DNA from: Pollenia angustigena
Lineage: Eukaryota; Arthropoda; Insecta; Diptera; Polleniidae
Assembly: GCA_930367215.1 (NCBI GenBank)
Contig: OV884059.1
Coordinates: forward strand, 70,403,393 to 70,467,392
DNA: 64,000 bases
Direction of reading: 5' to 3'
Part shown: positions 11,557 through 23,450 of the stretch, one piece after another
Numbering within the stretch: position 1 is the first letter of the stretch
How the letters are laid out: each line of letters starts with the position of its first letter
The notes under the pieces: generated by a model
Told to the model about the DNA's origin: nothing
What the model saw: only the letters and a program-made list of their open reading frames with translations
The model's database searches: none
Program-made: the position numbers and the translations under genes

Positions 11557-11999
11557 AAGGGTGGTTTTTTAGAGTATCACAACTTTGAGTTGGCATCACT
11601 CCTTTATTTAAGCACCCATTTAACAGCTGATTGTTGCTTTTTGTTTAGTTTGCTTTTAAATTTCATTATGAATCGACTTATGACTTATTATGAATCGTGC
11701 AACGCGCAATTGTTGAAATTGAAATTGAAAACACAAATTGATATTGATTTTGAATTTCCATTCAAAATTCTATTTTCCGATGAAACCCATTTCTGGTTGA
11801 ATGGGTATGTAAATAAGCAAAATTCTCGCATTTGGGAAACATCCACAAAAATTACTGCGCACCAAAGCTTTATGGGCTGGCGGAGTCATTTAAATTTCAT
11901 AAATTTTTTTTCCAATAAAGCCCGTTTCATTGATATTAAAAATAATTTTCCTTGTTTTATTATGATTTAAACTTGTGTCACTCTACAAAAAACACTCTT
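11557..11999 (+). mobile_element. Mariner-like relic nested in the pogo-like element
   Basis: Left end AAGGGTGGTTTTTTAGAGT and, reversed, right end AAGAGTGTTTTTTGTAGAGT, flanked by TA at 11555-11556 and 12000-12001. It keeps a short piece of transposase; the rest is deleted. Confidence 0.72.
11761..11840 (+). pseudogene. Mariner/IS630-type transposase fragment
   Basis: Within a longer open frame (11590-11970), residues FSDETHFWLNGYVNKQNSRI match the conserved block around the second catalytic Asp of insect mariner/IS630-type transposases. Sequence on both sides departs from the family, showing internal deletion. This frame is a relic, not a host gene. Confidence 0.75.
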
Positions 12000-12479
12000 T
12001 ATTAGAAATCTGTTCTTCCCCGAAATAAGCTAGTAAATGTGTATTTACGAATGCAAAGGAAAATTTATAAGATGGTTGGTGTTTGTAAAGTTATTGCTTG
12101 GAGTGAAAATAATATATCTGATAATGATACTTGGCATTGCGAAAATGCAGGGACAAGGCATTACAGAAATCCCTTAAAGCAAAAAAATATAACCGACTGC
12201 TTTCATGTAAATTTATTATTAACAACCCAATTTAAAATAAAAACTAAATATACATAGGTTATGTATGTACAAGTATTAAAAATGATTTAAAATACTCATT
12301 TTATATTGTCTCGATTATGTGAACTTTTCCATTTAGTGAACAGGCCCTGTCTGAATTAGTTCATATAAGCGAGCGTCTACTGTATATACATACATTCATA
12401 TAATACATATATATTTTTTCACTTTTGAATATATTAAAAATAATTTTCATGCGAACGTTGACGTTCGAGATCGTTAAAC

Positions 12480-12685
12480 AGGCAGTTAATTTTAATGTAC
12501 CAAAAAAATGTTAGATATCGACTTAAGTTTTAGTTTGTTGTACGAATCCAAAAATAAAAACAAAATCAACCCGAAAATAAAGTATTTTAAGTTCCCAGAT
12601 TTTTTTTTGCAGATTTTAAGAAATTTTTTCCAGATTTTTTAGTCCAATTTTTCAGATTTATTACAAAAAATTTCTGGCAACAGTG
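12480..12685 (-). mobile_element. Solo end of the CACTGTTGCCAG hAT family
   Basis: The reverse complement begins CACTGTTGCCAGAAA and tracks the left end of the hAT at 14717 for about 200 bp (repeated AATCTG...AAAATACTTTATTTT phrases), then stops. A truncated second copy facing the other way. Confidence 0.7.
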
Positions 12686-13456
12686 GTTAAGCCATATATA
12701 CTTCAGTTCCCAGTCTTTTGAATAGTATACTATGGTATATGTATCACGAAATATTACGTTTCTTGAAAGGACCTGCAGCGATGTTAACGTTATCCGTCTA
12801 ATGCCCGTAATTTCTACTAACAGATATATAACAGTTATCTTTACCTTTCCGCTAACCCTATTTTGGTAATTTCAATGTTAATTTTGCCTACATGATTAAA
12901 CAATCGAAAATCTATGGTGTAAAATACATTACACATTCACCCGTAGTTGAGAAATATGTTTTACAATTACGAGCAGGACGCTACACGATAGATACACAGC
13001 TAGCTATCTATTTGTTATTATCTAGATATCTATTTGTTGTACTCAAAAGCGGTTTAGTTTATTAAAATAACTAAAAAAACCGAAATTCGGCAATAAAAAA
13101 TAAAGTGGGGCTGGTCATACATTTGACCCATCTAGGAGCATCCTACGCGCTGTACCATACAATTATTGCGGCTTAATAAAATTCTTTAATTTGGTTTGTA
13201 GCGCCAAGTATTCTCTTTAAAATTACATCAAAATCATCTTCATATGTCAAGTAGTTTTCGAGATATTGAAGAAATAAGCTCAACACATTCGGCTAATTCT
13301 GCGAAACTATGACATTTTGAATATGACATAACTTTCGAAAAACAAATTTTAAAAATTTTTTTCGTTCATATATGTTCCTAATAAGATAAAAGGAACCTTC
13401 TCACCAAATTTCATTAAAATCGGAAGGGGTCGTGTCCCACTCTTGGTCGTTTTGAC
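12686..13456. other. Gene-free stretch upstream of Jockey copy B
   Basis: No supported gene. The last 300 bp (from about 13100, GTGGGGCTGGTC) may include the Jockey 5' UTR, but copy A cannot be compared because the window starts inside ORF1. Confidence 0.4.
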
Positions 13457-14609
13457 ATGGAATTACCCAAATGCAATGAAAAGTTGTCAAAAGCCTCAAG
13501 TCCAAGTTGGTATGGACAGGTATATAACAGTCCTTAAACGGGGTCGCAGCCCTACCTCTTCAGCTGTTGCTTTGGCATCAAAAGTGCCATCTTTTGATAA
13601 AATAAATTCCCAAAATCGCTTTGCAATTCTGGAGGATGAATCCTCTGAAGCACCAAACGTAATAAAATCGTCCAAGCCTCCCCCGATATATCTTAGGGAG
13701 CATAACTCAAATGATCTAATAAAAAGTTAAATTTCGTTGATTGGTAAAAATTCTTTTTATGTTGCCGCAATAAAGCGAGGAAATGACTTTCGCAAAATAA
13801 TTAGCAAATTTGAGGCACTTAAAAAAAATTTTTATACATACCAACTCAAGAGCAGTAAAGGTCTCCAGGTGGTGATTAAGGGAATTGATTCATGCGTAGA
13901 CCCAGAGGAAATTAAAACTTTCTTGGAAGAAAAAGGCTTCAAGATAAAACATGTGGTAAATGTTAGAAATAGGGGAAAAAATCCACAACCACTTTTTCGA
14001 GTAGAATTAGAGCCCGGCGACATTAAGTTAAAAAAAAAAAAACGAAACGCATCCTATTTATAGTTTGAAATATGATCTATACAGAAAAATCACAATTGAG
14101 GAGCCGCACAAAAAAAAATGGACCTGTTCAGTGCTTAAACTGCCAAGAATTTGGCCATACCAAGTATATGGTGAACTACACGGTACAGTTTCTTGCGATA
14201 AGTCTAAAACCGACCCCAACGTAAAAAAATGTAGCAACTGTGGCGGTAATCACACTGCCAATTATAGAGGATGCCCTGTAAATAATATCGTCAAACAGAC
14301 AGTTGGACCGAAAACAAATACCCTCAAATGCAGGTTGCAAATCAAGTAAACACAAATGCAATTCAAGCCCCCCAGCCTAGTAATAACAGAACCTCTTACG
14401 CTAACGTCCTAAAATCAAACCATCAGCCAATGCAAGGTGCCTCGCCAAGTAATGATGAAACTCCCGGTTCTAATTTAAGTCGTTTAGAAAAAACCATGGA
14501 AACATTAGTGCAAAGAGCAAATAATTTTACGAACACAATGGGTAATATGATGCAGGAAATTCTTAGAATGCAATCGATGTTATTGCAAGCTGTACTTAAC
14601 AAACCATGA
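13457..14609 (+). pseudogene. Jockey ORF1 (gag-like RNA-binding protein), copy B (frameshifted)
   Basis: Probable start at 13457. Frameshifts occur near 13510, 13730 and 14035-14350. Segments in order: an N-terminal polar region ending in NRFAILEDES; a central basic domain (KNFYTYQLKSSKGLQVVIKG and FLEEKGFKIKHVVNV) resembling the pre-C2HC region of jockey Gag; then zinc-knuckle sequence including CSNCGGNHTANYRGC (C-x2-C-x3-H-x6-C). The C-terminus matches copy A ORF1. It would bind element RNA in a ribonucleoprotein. Stop TGA at 14607-14609 overlaps the ORF2 start. Confidence 0.78.
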
Positions 14610-14716
14610 ACTATTTAAAAATTTGATTTTGGAACGCAAACGGCATCCGCCAACATAAAAATGAATTAGAATACTTTCTTAAAATTAAACAAATTGATGT
14701 CATTATGATTTCTGAA

Positions 14717-15774
14717 CACTGTTGCCAGAAAATGTATCCAAAAAGTCTTCAAAATTGGGTCAAAAAATCTCGAAAACCTGCAAAAAAAAAAATGTAAAAA
14801 TCTGCAAAAAATCTGGGAAATTAAAATACTTTATTTTGGGATTGATTTTTCTTATTTTCGAATTCATACAACAAACTAAAAGGTGTATTTAACATTTTGG
14901 TACGTCAAAATAAAAATTTAGTATATACAAAAGAAAAACATTATATAAGTATATAAACGATCAGGTATTTGATGGAAAACTATTTTTAAAATAAAACGAT
15001 TTAAATCCGATAACATCGTTTTCTGTATCTTTTAAAAATTATTTATAATAAATTTTTCTCTTACTTTCTTTGTATATTCTTGTTAGATAAATTTTTGAAC
15101 AAAAAATAAAGACTTATTCAGAAATGAAATTAAAAATTGGTCGCAATTCATCACAACTTTTAAAAACCATCGTTTTGAAATCGATCAATTTTAATCACAT
15201 ACCTGAATATTTATAATTTTTAACATAAAACATAAAAATGTATATCCAAATACATTGTTCATATATCGTATTTAAAATAATTTATGCATTTATTTATTGT
15301 AAATTGCAGAAGTCATTTGCCGTAAAATTTTATTTTGTATCGGAGTATTAAAACAATTTGATTTATTTAATTTAAGAAAGTCTTTTGTGTACAAAATTCC
15401 TTCAAGCGATTCTTTATCTAAACGATTTCTTTGCTTTGTTTTATTAATATTTACTTGGCTAAATATTCGTTCCACATTAGCTGATGAATATGACAAAACA
15501 AATATTTTTTGAATAAAAAGGCAAATTTTTGGGAATACAAGTCTTGAGTCAAAACTTTTAATTTCACATATATATTTCCAAAAGTGTATGTATGTACATA
15601 TATATATATACATATGTTTAAATAAACGAAAAGGAAAATAAAGAAAAGTGATGTCTACACAATTAATTTAAAAAACCTGCAATTTGACAGCAAAAATCTG
15701 CAAATCTCACTTTGCTATTTTGGCAACGAAAAAATCTGCAAAATGCAGAGAAATCTGCACTTCTGGCAACAGTG
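14717..15774 (-). mobile_element. hAT element (CACTGTTGCCAGA ends) inside Jockey ORF2
   Basis: Perfect 13-bp ends CACTGTTGCCAGA/TCTGGCAACAGTG with 8-bp duplication TTTCTGAA (14709-14716, 15775-15782). 1058 bp: an internally deleted derivative keeping the transposase C-terminus on the minus strand. Copy A shows the empty site. The right 0.5 kb recurs at 23451-23973 because the tandem duplication breakpoint lies inside this element. Confidence 0.88.
15290..15613 (-). pseudogene. hAT transposase C-terminal dimerisation domain
   Basis: 107 codons. The part from FPKICLFIQKIF through SYSSANVERIFSQVN, KTKQRNRL and LEGILYTKDFL matches the hAT C-terminal dimerisation region (xSSAxVERxFS, KxxxRNRL). 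The N-terminal residues come from microsatellite-like DNA and are not part of the domain. The catalytic core is missing. Confidence 0.8.
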
Positions 15775-15929
15775 TTTCTGAAACTCATTTGACCTCAAGA
15801 AATACGTTTAAAATCAATGGTTATATACTATATGATACCAAGGACCCTCGAGATAGAGCTTGTGGAGTTTCGGCCATTTTAATAAAAACCCGAGTCAAAC
15901 ACTTCCTAATGTGTGATCATCGTGAAGAT

Positions 15930-16409
15930 CACAGAATACACAGAACTGTCACGAGACGGAAGATTTTGCGTTTTTTTTATCTCTTTCTAAGAAAGCTGCC
16001 CTTTTGCATTTCTCTTTGCAGCATATTCTTTGCCGCAATACAATGAACACAAATTTATTTAGTTAAGATTTATTTGCAAAACTGTTGTAAAAATTAACTT
16101 TTAAGTTCACCACAACACCAGTTAATAATATTTAAATAAGTAAATAACATTATAAAACAAAACAATATTACTAAATACATTTTTTTGCACAAAAAACAAC
16201 GTTTGTTGAACTAATGCATTTGTTTAACGTGGTTTGTGTTTTGTTATTTTTGCTTTGATCACGCCATTTGTGTTGATTGTTGCGGCCTGTTTTTACACCT
16301 TGCCACTTCAATACCAAAAAATCTTTCTGTCTCTTTCTTCGAAAGCTGCCCTCGCAACTGATTTGGGCATTATTCACACGTCACTTTTTACAGTTCTGTG
16401 TATTCTGTG
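15930..16409. mobile_element. 480-bp hAT-type MITE, only in copy B
   Basis: Ends CACAGAATACACAGAACTGT and ACAGTTCTGTGTATTCTGTG are perfect 20-bp inverted repeats flanked by GTGAAGAT (15922-15929, 16410-16417). Copies A and C have the empty site with one GTGAAGAT. A truncated relative is at 55462-55552. Confidence 0.9.
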
Positions 16410-17610
16410 GTGAAGATTATCTCCAAGCAACGAACATTTGCGTTGAGGAATTAAATAGAAACCTAGTAATTTCATCGTTATACTCCCCGCCTAGATTTTT
16501 AATATCGGAGGACCAATATTATAAATATTTTAAATCATTAGGACCGTGTTTCCTAGCCGCTGGCGATTATAACGCTAAACATACCTTCTGGAGGTCGCGA
16601 CTTATAACACCAAAGGGTCGTGTTTTATTTAACACAATTTCTAAAATGGATTTAAGTGTGGTAGCGAGCGGACAACCAACAAATTGGCCCACTGATCATC
16701 AATCGATTTCGGCGTGGTTAAAAACATTCCCATAGAAACGATTCATGTTGAAGCTTCCCTAGAATTATCTTCCGACCACACACCTACAATTGCTACTATA
16801 ATGAACCCCAATAGAATTGTACCTCCGACTGGTTACTTAGCGACGACAGCTACGCAAATTAATTGGTTAAAATATAAAAAATATCTCAGTACCCATTGCA
16901 CAGAAATTATTGCGCTCAGTACACCGGATTATGTAGATCGCTCTATTGACAATTTTGACAGTTTTCTGAAACTAGCTGTTCAACATTCCAATATTGCCCC
17001 CAAAAAAACAAAAACTATTAAAATATATTCCACAGATGTCGAGCATCTTTTGTCTAAAAAAAGGAGGGCTCGAAGAGAGTGGCAATTGCACAGATCCCCT
17101 CAACTTAAGAACTTACTTAAAGAGTGTACAAAAAGACTAAGAAAGTTACTGCAGACTCAGAAAATGGCTTCTCTGGAAAAATATCTTAAGGAACTTGATG
17201 CAACCCCACAATCAGACTACTCATTATGGCGTGCAGCTAGAAATCTCAAAAGGCCAGTTGTCTCTAAACCACCATTAAGAAACTTGAATGGAATTTGGGC
17301 AAGAAATGATGTTGAAAAAGGAAATCTGTTTGTCAATCATTTAAAAAACGTATTTACCCCAAATATATCTCACGATATTGCGGTCGAGTTACAACCTATT
17401 GCAGCTAGAGCAGCTGTTCCCCTAAGATTTGAGTTAAGAGAAATCGAAAAGGCTATTAGTGATTTAAACCCCAAGAAGACTCCTGGTCTTTATAAGATCA
17501 GCAACAAAATGCTTTGGGAGCTACCCAGCATAGCAAAGAAAATTATTCTTTTAATTTTTAATGCTATTTTACGCATTGAATACTGTCCTCAAAAATGGAA
17601 GGTTTCCTTA

Positions 17611-17760
17611 TGTTGAGTACACACAGTGCAACCTACATGCAATCTGTTTCAATGCAACCTCAAAATATCAAAGCGTTTTGATTTGATGCAACCTGGAATG
17701 AATGAAAATGAATTTAATTCACTAGATTGCGTAAATGTGTTGCATAGTGTGTACCCAGCA
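17611..17760 (-). mobile_element. 150-bp Harbinger-type MITE inside Jockey RT, copy B
   Basis: Same element and site as in copy A, with TTA at 17608-17610 and 17761-17763. Here the MITE interior stays open (no TAA), giving a 409-codon frame that starts inside the MITE. Confidence 0.85.
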
Positions 17761-19179
17761 TTAGTCACCATGATACCTAAACCAGGAAAGGATCACACAA
17801 AAGTTGAGTCATATATGCCTATAAGCTTACTTTCTAATATATCAAAGCTGTTTGAGAAGCTGTTAACGTCAAAATTAACCCCAATTTTAAATGAAAATAG
17901 ATGTATTCCTAACCACCAATTCGGCTTTAGAAGAGAACACAGCACAATTAAGCAAACCCATCGTATAGTAAACGCAATAAGAAAAGCCTTTGAAGAAAGA
18001 AAACATTGTTCTGCTCTCTTCATCGATGTTTCTCAAGCTTTTGATAAAGTCTTGCATGAAGGCTTAATACATAAATTGAAGCTAAACTTACCAGTAAACA
18101 CACACAAGCTGCTAGAAAGCTACTTAGTCGGTCGAAAGTTTATTATTAAAGAAGGTGATTATTTAAGCTCTCCTCAGCAAATTGACGCTGGAGTCCCTCA
18201 GGGAAGCATCCTGGGCCCACTTTTATACTTAATATATACTTCGGATACGCTAACAAACAACTACACCCAAACTTCAACATTTGCTGATGATACAGCTTTT
18301 CTAAGCGTGCACGAAAACAGTCAAGAAGCATTTCGATACCTACAGGATCATATATTTCAACTCGAACTATGGTTAAAGCAATGGAGGATAAAGGTCAATG
18401 AGCAAAAATGCGTACATATAACATTCACCTTGCGTCGGGAATCATGCCCCCCTATTAAAATCAATAATCAAATAATACCTCAAAATTCGCATGTAAAATA
18501 CCTTGGTATTCATCTAGATCGCCGTTTAACGTGGAAAAGCCATAAAGAGGCAAAATTAACTCAAATGAAACTAAAAGCCATCCAAATTCATTGGCTTATT
18601 GGAAGAAACTCTGTCCTTAGTCTCGACTGCAAACTTCTTCTTTACAACTCTATCTTAAAGCCAATCTGGTGCTATGGTATACAGTTATGGGGCACTGCCT
18701 CGGCCTCTTATATCGAAAAAATTCAAAGGCGCCAAAATAAACTACTTCGAATAATCACAGCTGCCCCTTGGTTTGTTAAAAACTCAAATATTCACAAGGA
18801 TCTCAATGTTCCATTAGTTAAAACTATGATTACGAAATATGCAGTAAAATACTAAAAAAGGCTCGAATTGCACCCGAACCCACTAGCACGAAATATTTTA
18901 AATGAAAGCGGCCACATTCGCTTAAGAAGAAGAGACACTGCAGCACTTATCCAATTCGATGAGCGATAAACACCTATATTAGTGACAGGCGCGGATCCAG
19001 ATCGAGCCTTACGGGGGGAAATATTGTATGATACAAAAAAGTTTTTTTTTAAAGTTTATTAAAAACAATATATATATATTATAAAAAAAAAAACAATTAG
19101 GAATCCCAGGAATTTATATATATATATAAAAACAATAGGGTTAAATAAAATATAAGATCCGTTCAATATAAATTAAAAT

Positions 19180-22100
19180 AAATTAATCTTTTTAAATAAG
19201 TACATTGTGATTTCCTTGTGAGGCAAATTGAGATAGTACAGTCCATCTTCGGTCGTTGTTGATCTGAGCCATGTAGCATTACTGACGAGCATTGACACGA
19301 AAATTTGAAATATTTTTATTAGATTTGGGAAGATGTCTTCATCACAGTTTATTAAAGCATCTACAATGTTATCTGATAGATTTTCAGATATTTTCCATGT
19401 TTGTTGCTAATGCAACAGTTCAGGCTTAAGTTAAAATGTGTTAATCACGTTTATCAAATATAATCAGCTCATCAGCTAGTTGTGGTTTTAAAATAAATGG
19501 TATATGGGCAAATCTCAAAAACAGTCCACAAACCAAAAATTTTTCATATTAATTTTTTTTAGATGTATAATTTAATTTTTTTAAAAATATGTATTTCGAC
19601 GATCATTAATATAATAATTTTTACCAAATATAACCCCTTCCCTGATCTCTTGATGTTACACATGAATTTAACATTATTTTAGGTGCTTTTTGAGCTTAAA
19701 ATAGCACTTACAGCCAGCAGACTCATCACAATATAAATTTCATTAAAAAAAAGATTGATATTCCTTCATACATTCATTAATGACCACAAAATAAGTTTAT
19801 ATATATAATTTGTTTTGTTAAAATAAATAAAATTGGGTTTATTATATAGTACTAAAAAACTGTAGCGTGCGTTGTAAGGCGTGCGTCACAAAGGGTTCAC
19901 GGATTTTATTAAAAAAATTACAACATTTTTAAGCTGCGAATAAGTGATTTTAGAGTTCTCTTATATTCATCTTTCTTTTAGGAATAAGACTTTGTATACC
20001 TTATGATTAGGGTTTTTTCCCGGGATTTCCCGTCCCGGGAATTCCCGGGAATTTCACTTATTATATTTCCCGTTTTCCCGGGATTTTTGTTGCGGGATCC
20101 CGGGAAATAAAAAGTTCTTCATAGTTTCAGAAAACAGCTATTTTTACTCTGAAATTTAGTTTTCTTTTCTCTACAAATTAGCATCTTGGATGGGTTGTCG
20201 ATTTGATCAGTTATAAGAAATGTGTACAAACGTAAATCAATGTCTCCTGCGGCAATAAATCTATTAAAAGCAGAATGGGCAGTGCAACAGTTGATAATTA
20301 ATAAATTTAGTGAAGTGATGAATTGATAAAGAACATAAATTCAAAATAAGATGCAGGCAGTAAATTCTCATTGACCATGGACAAGTCTTAAAAATAGGAT
20401 ATACATAAACATATCGCTCCGTTATTGCAACATAGTATCTACAAAAAAAAATCGAGCTTGGTAATATATCCGGGAAGTGCGGGGAAACCGAAATAAAAAA
20501 ATAATGAAACTCGTGTAAGTTACTAAAACATACAATTTGAAAAACACATTGTCCTAAAGATTACAGATGGACCTAATGAAAAGAAATAGTTTGTAAGAAG
20601 TAGTCCGGATGATGCTATTTTTTGCATCAACCTTGACATTAGAAGCATGCAACAACGGTGCACTTTTAATTTTTTGTGCAACCTCGGTAAAAAAGTAAAC
20701 GAAATTTTTCGGAAACATGGTAATCAGTAAACAAAATCAGAAATATACTCTTTGGCGACTCACTAAACGCTTTGAGTGTGTCAGAAAGAAATTTCCTACG
20801 CCGTTAAAAAATGTTAATATATTTATTAAAATATTTTATGATTTTACTTTTTGATCTCATATCTTGAGTACCTCAATTGATATGTTTATTTTACCTTGAA
20901 CTAGATCATCATAATACGGAATTTACTTATAATAGCCAAAGGTAATAATAATTCAAGTTCCGCTTTCAATCTTCAATTAATTTTTGTAGTATTTAAGCAT
21001 TTATTTTACTTACTTTGTAAACAAGTTCCCTCACGTTTGTTTATAAAAGTTTTTTTCATTAATAAAACCAAGTTTACTTTGTATTATTTGTATGGAGCGG
21101 GATCCCGGGATCCCGGGAAATTTAAAAATTTTTCCCGCTTTCCCGGGAATCGAAAAACTCCGGGAAAAAAAAACTCTACTTATGATGCAAAATTCGCTAA
21201 AAATTAGGAAAACACCCTTCAACTTTTAAAGTTGCTTCTAAGTTTTGTGGCGTGCGTAACAAAACTTTGTGATTAATTATTTCGCAACAAATGCTTGCTT
21301 GATATATGCCATTCGTAAGTACATATTAATGTCACTAAATACTATATATAAGTTGAAGCTATCTCTTTTGAAAGGCTAAAAAATGGTTATATGTATATCA
21401 ATCAGAAAACACGAGCGAGTGTAGCGTTCGTTACGCAGGATTTGTCCATATGACTTGATTAAACTTTGAGGTTGAAGTTTAGGTATGTTCAATACATTTA
21501 GGAATCTATTGGGAAAGATGTTTTAAGATCTTCATAAATAAATTCAATAAGAGGAATGTAACCTACAACTCAGTAGTAATCTTCAACATTTTGGAAGTGA
21601 TTATTTCGTTCAAATTTTGTCTTTTTGATTGGAACCTCGATTTGAACGCAAATAACTTTAACTTTTTCAAAAATCGCTTTAAATTGTTCTTCGGGTTTAT
21701 TTCTTTTTTCTTTAAGGCACGTGATAAAAATTTTGATAAGGCTTTATCATTTTTGAATATCTATATCTTGCTTTTGTAAAATGATACTATTTAAGTGGCT
21801 GTGTTACAATAGGTATCACACTTAATATGTATATTCCGCAAATAAATTTAAAAGTACTAAGTGAGCTCCTTAATATAAAGGTAGAGATACTACTTCCTTT
21901 CCACTCAGATATTTTTTCCAAAGGTTCTACTATATGATGTACACTTGTTGCAAAGACGCATAATGAAGAGAGTTTGGCTCCCAAATACTTTGCTAAAACT
22001 GTTTTTTGCTTGGGATGATTATATTTAAAAAATTTTGTCGTTTCTTTAACAAATGATAAAACTTTTTGTATTAATGGCACTTTATTGCTTTTCGATTTAT

Positions 22101-22486
22101 GGGAATAGCAAGGCGTTTGTTTCGCATTTGTCGCTTTTCCAGAAATATTGAACAGCTCCATTTTATGCTGACATCAGAGGACACCCATCTGTTCCATCTC
22201 CTACACAATTTTTTAGGTCAAGACCAAAATTTGTCAAAGTTTTAAGAACTATTGATGATAGTGCCTTCGCATCAATTGACACATCAACGTCATCAATATC
22301 TTTTGAAGCCTCTTCAAATGCGTTTACAACAAAGCCAATAAATTCTTCCCTAACAACTTTTTGTTGTATGTTGAAATATCTTAAAGATAGGGAAATTTGG
22401 CTTTTCCCCGACAAATCCGTGCTTTCGTCAAAAATTATCGAATAGAATTGTGATTCATATAACACATTAATACATAAATATTGCAA
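19180..22486 (-). pseudogene. hAT transposase (DUF4371/ZMYM1-like), copy B (broken, interrupted)
   Basis: As copy A: 22486-22163 carries FDESTD...SLRYF...REEFIGFV...GDGTDGC; 22161-21787 the TPCYSHK, LGAKLSSLC and ISEWK blocks; the hAT dimerisation remnant is near 19410-19190. Copy B lacks a five-codon stretch (NNSIS) after TPCYSHK that copy A retains. A 1171-bp hAT interrupts the region between the middle and C-terminal blocks. Confidence 0.75.
20008..21178. mobile_element. 1171-bp hAT-type element with CCCGGG-rich ends
   Basis: Starts TAGGGTTTTTTCCCGG and ends CCGGGAAAAAAAAACTCTA, flanked by CTTATGAT (20000-20007, 21179-21186). Both subterminal regions are arrays of CCCGGGA-type boxes, probable transposase binding sites. 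No transposase recognised. It contains a degraded piece (about 20405-20460) similar to the terminal repeat of the MITE at 23124. Copy A shows the empty site. Confidence 0.88.
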
Positions 22487-22899
22487 ATACTAAGGCTTTT
22501 TAATAATTTAGCCGCACGCATTATCAAATCAAACGTTTAGTCTTTGGATATAGATGGCACCTGCTGGGATTGAATGTAGAATAATAAGTAATTGAATACG
22601 GTAAACTAAATGTTTCTTTGGAAATATCTAATAAATAACTATTAGGATTAAGATGTGGATACTTATTGAAAATCGTTAGAGATTCAATAAAAATAAATAA
22701 AAAAATACTTATTGAAAATTTCGTTAGACATTCCATAAAAAAAAAACAAAAAAAAACCTTGCTGGGATTTCCATAAATTTTGTACATTAAAAAAAATATT
22801 ATTATGGGAATTCTTGTATTATCGAAATTAACAAAACATATTTTTATAATTTATGGGGGGGAAATTTCCTTATTTCCCCCCACCCTGAATCCGCGCCTG

Positions 22900-23047
22900 A
22901 TTAGTGAACAGAACCCGTGATGAAGAAAATTTTTGTCTGGCACTGGCAGGACATAAAATAACGTATTAGGTTAAGATTTGATTAATTATTGTTAGTTCAT
23001 ATTTAATATATGAAGATTCAATAAATAAATAATGAAAAAAAAAAAAA
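22900..23047 (+). other. Jockey 3' UTR tail and poly(A), copy B
   Basis: Resumes after the hAT duplication and ends in AATAAATAAATAATG followed by about 13 A, the expected retrotransposon end. A (TAAC)n-like run follows. Confidence 0.7.
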
Positions 23048-23123
23048 CATTTTAACTAACTAACTAACTGAATAAAACAACGAAATAAAGCCCGATTAAG
23101 AACTTGATTCTACTTGCAACATA

Positions 23124-23366
23124 CATATCGCTCCTTTATTGCAACATAGTCATATCTCAAAAAAAATCAAACTTGGCAAATTTAATAAAATATATTTTGC
23201 TACAACTTCGGTTCAATTTGAGATATAATGCTGATTGTTTAACATATAAGGAAGGTATGCTGATTATTTTACATTTAAGGAAGGTATAAAGGAACACTTT
23301 TGCTTAAGTAGCTTAAAATTTCTGATTTTTTGAGATATGACTATGTTGCAATAAAGAAGCGATATG
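23124..23366. mobile_element. 243-bp TIR MITE (CATATCGCTCCTTTATTGCA end)
   Basis: About 40-bp inverted repeats (CATATCGCTCCTTTATTGCA; right arm differs at few sites), flanked by TA at 23122-23123 and 23367-23368. Tc1/mariner-like duplication. The interior has two copies of TAAGGAAGGTAT. Confidence 0.75.
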
Positions 23367-23450
23367 TAGAATGTATATTTAAATAAAATACGTAAAGATT
23401 TATTTGAAAAGAAAACCATGAACATAACATTTTATTTAAAAAAAAAAAAC

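Larger units (their letters stand above)
11411..12382. mobile_element. Pogo/Tigger-like non-autonomous element
   Basis: Ends CAGTATACGCTCGGTTATAT and (reverse complement of the right end) CAGTAGACGCTCGCTTATAT, flanked by TA at 11409-11410 and 12383-12384. CAGTA...CTCG ends and TA duplication are typical of pogo/Tigger-type transposons. A separate mariner-type relic is inserted inside (11557-11999). No pogo transposase seen. Confidence 0.7.
14606..18969 (+). pseudogene. Jockey ORF2 endonuclease-RT, copy B (split by three insertions)
   Basis: Same gene as copy A ORF2, with the early TGA and the endonuclease frameshift. The CACTG hAT enters right after ...VIMISE (14716), the 480-bp MITE in the endonuclease at 15930, and the 150-bp MITE in the RT at 17611. 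RT motifs: GVPQGSILGP and FADD near 18280. The residue after AFDKV is Leu here, Trp in A and C. TAA at 18853-18855, then the probable native stop at 18967-18969. Confidence 0.87.
18986..22899 (-). mobile_element. 3.9-kb hAT transposon in Jockey 3' UTR, copy B
   Basis: Both ends present: CAGGCGCGGATCCAG and CTGAATCCGCGCCTG (14 of 15 match as inverted repeats), flanked by ATTAGTGA (18978-18985, 22900-22907). Contains a further hAT insertion (20008-21178) and a decayed minus-strand transposase. Near the right end there is a small palindrome of G7 and C6 runs around AAATTTCCTTATTT. Confidence 0.92.
13457..23047 (+). mobile_element. Jockey-clade non-LTR retrotransposon, copy B (with nested insertions)
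   Basis: The most complete copy: ORF1, ORF2, 3' UTR and an A-rich tail ending about 23047. Insertions in order: CACTG hAT (14717-15774), 480-bp MITE (15930-16409), Harbinger-type MITE (17611-17760), and the 3.9-kb hAT (18986-22899) that itself contains a 1.17-kb hAT. The 3' UTR resumes at 22900 after the ATTAGTGA duplication and ends in AATAAATAAATAATG plus A-run. The 5' boundary is uncertain; I place it at the ORF1 start. Confidence 0.85.
15255..23450. repeat. Tandem duplication unit 1 (copy B)
   Basis: From inside the CACTG hAT (ACATTGTTCATATATCG) to an A-run after the Jockey tail. The same left-edge sequence follows directly at 23451. Length 8.2 kb; the unit differs from unit 2 mainly by a 480-bp MITE plus its duplication and a 90-bp segment. 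Confidence 0.85.

Noticed and set aside
11590..11970. 126-codon frame as a host gene
   Set aside because: Its recognisable part is mariner transposase and it lies between mariner-type ends.
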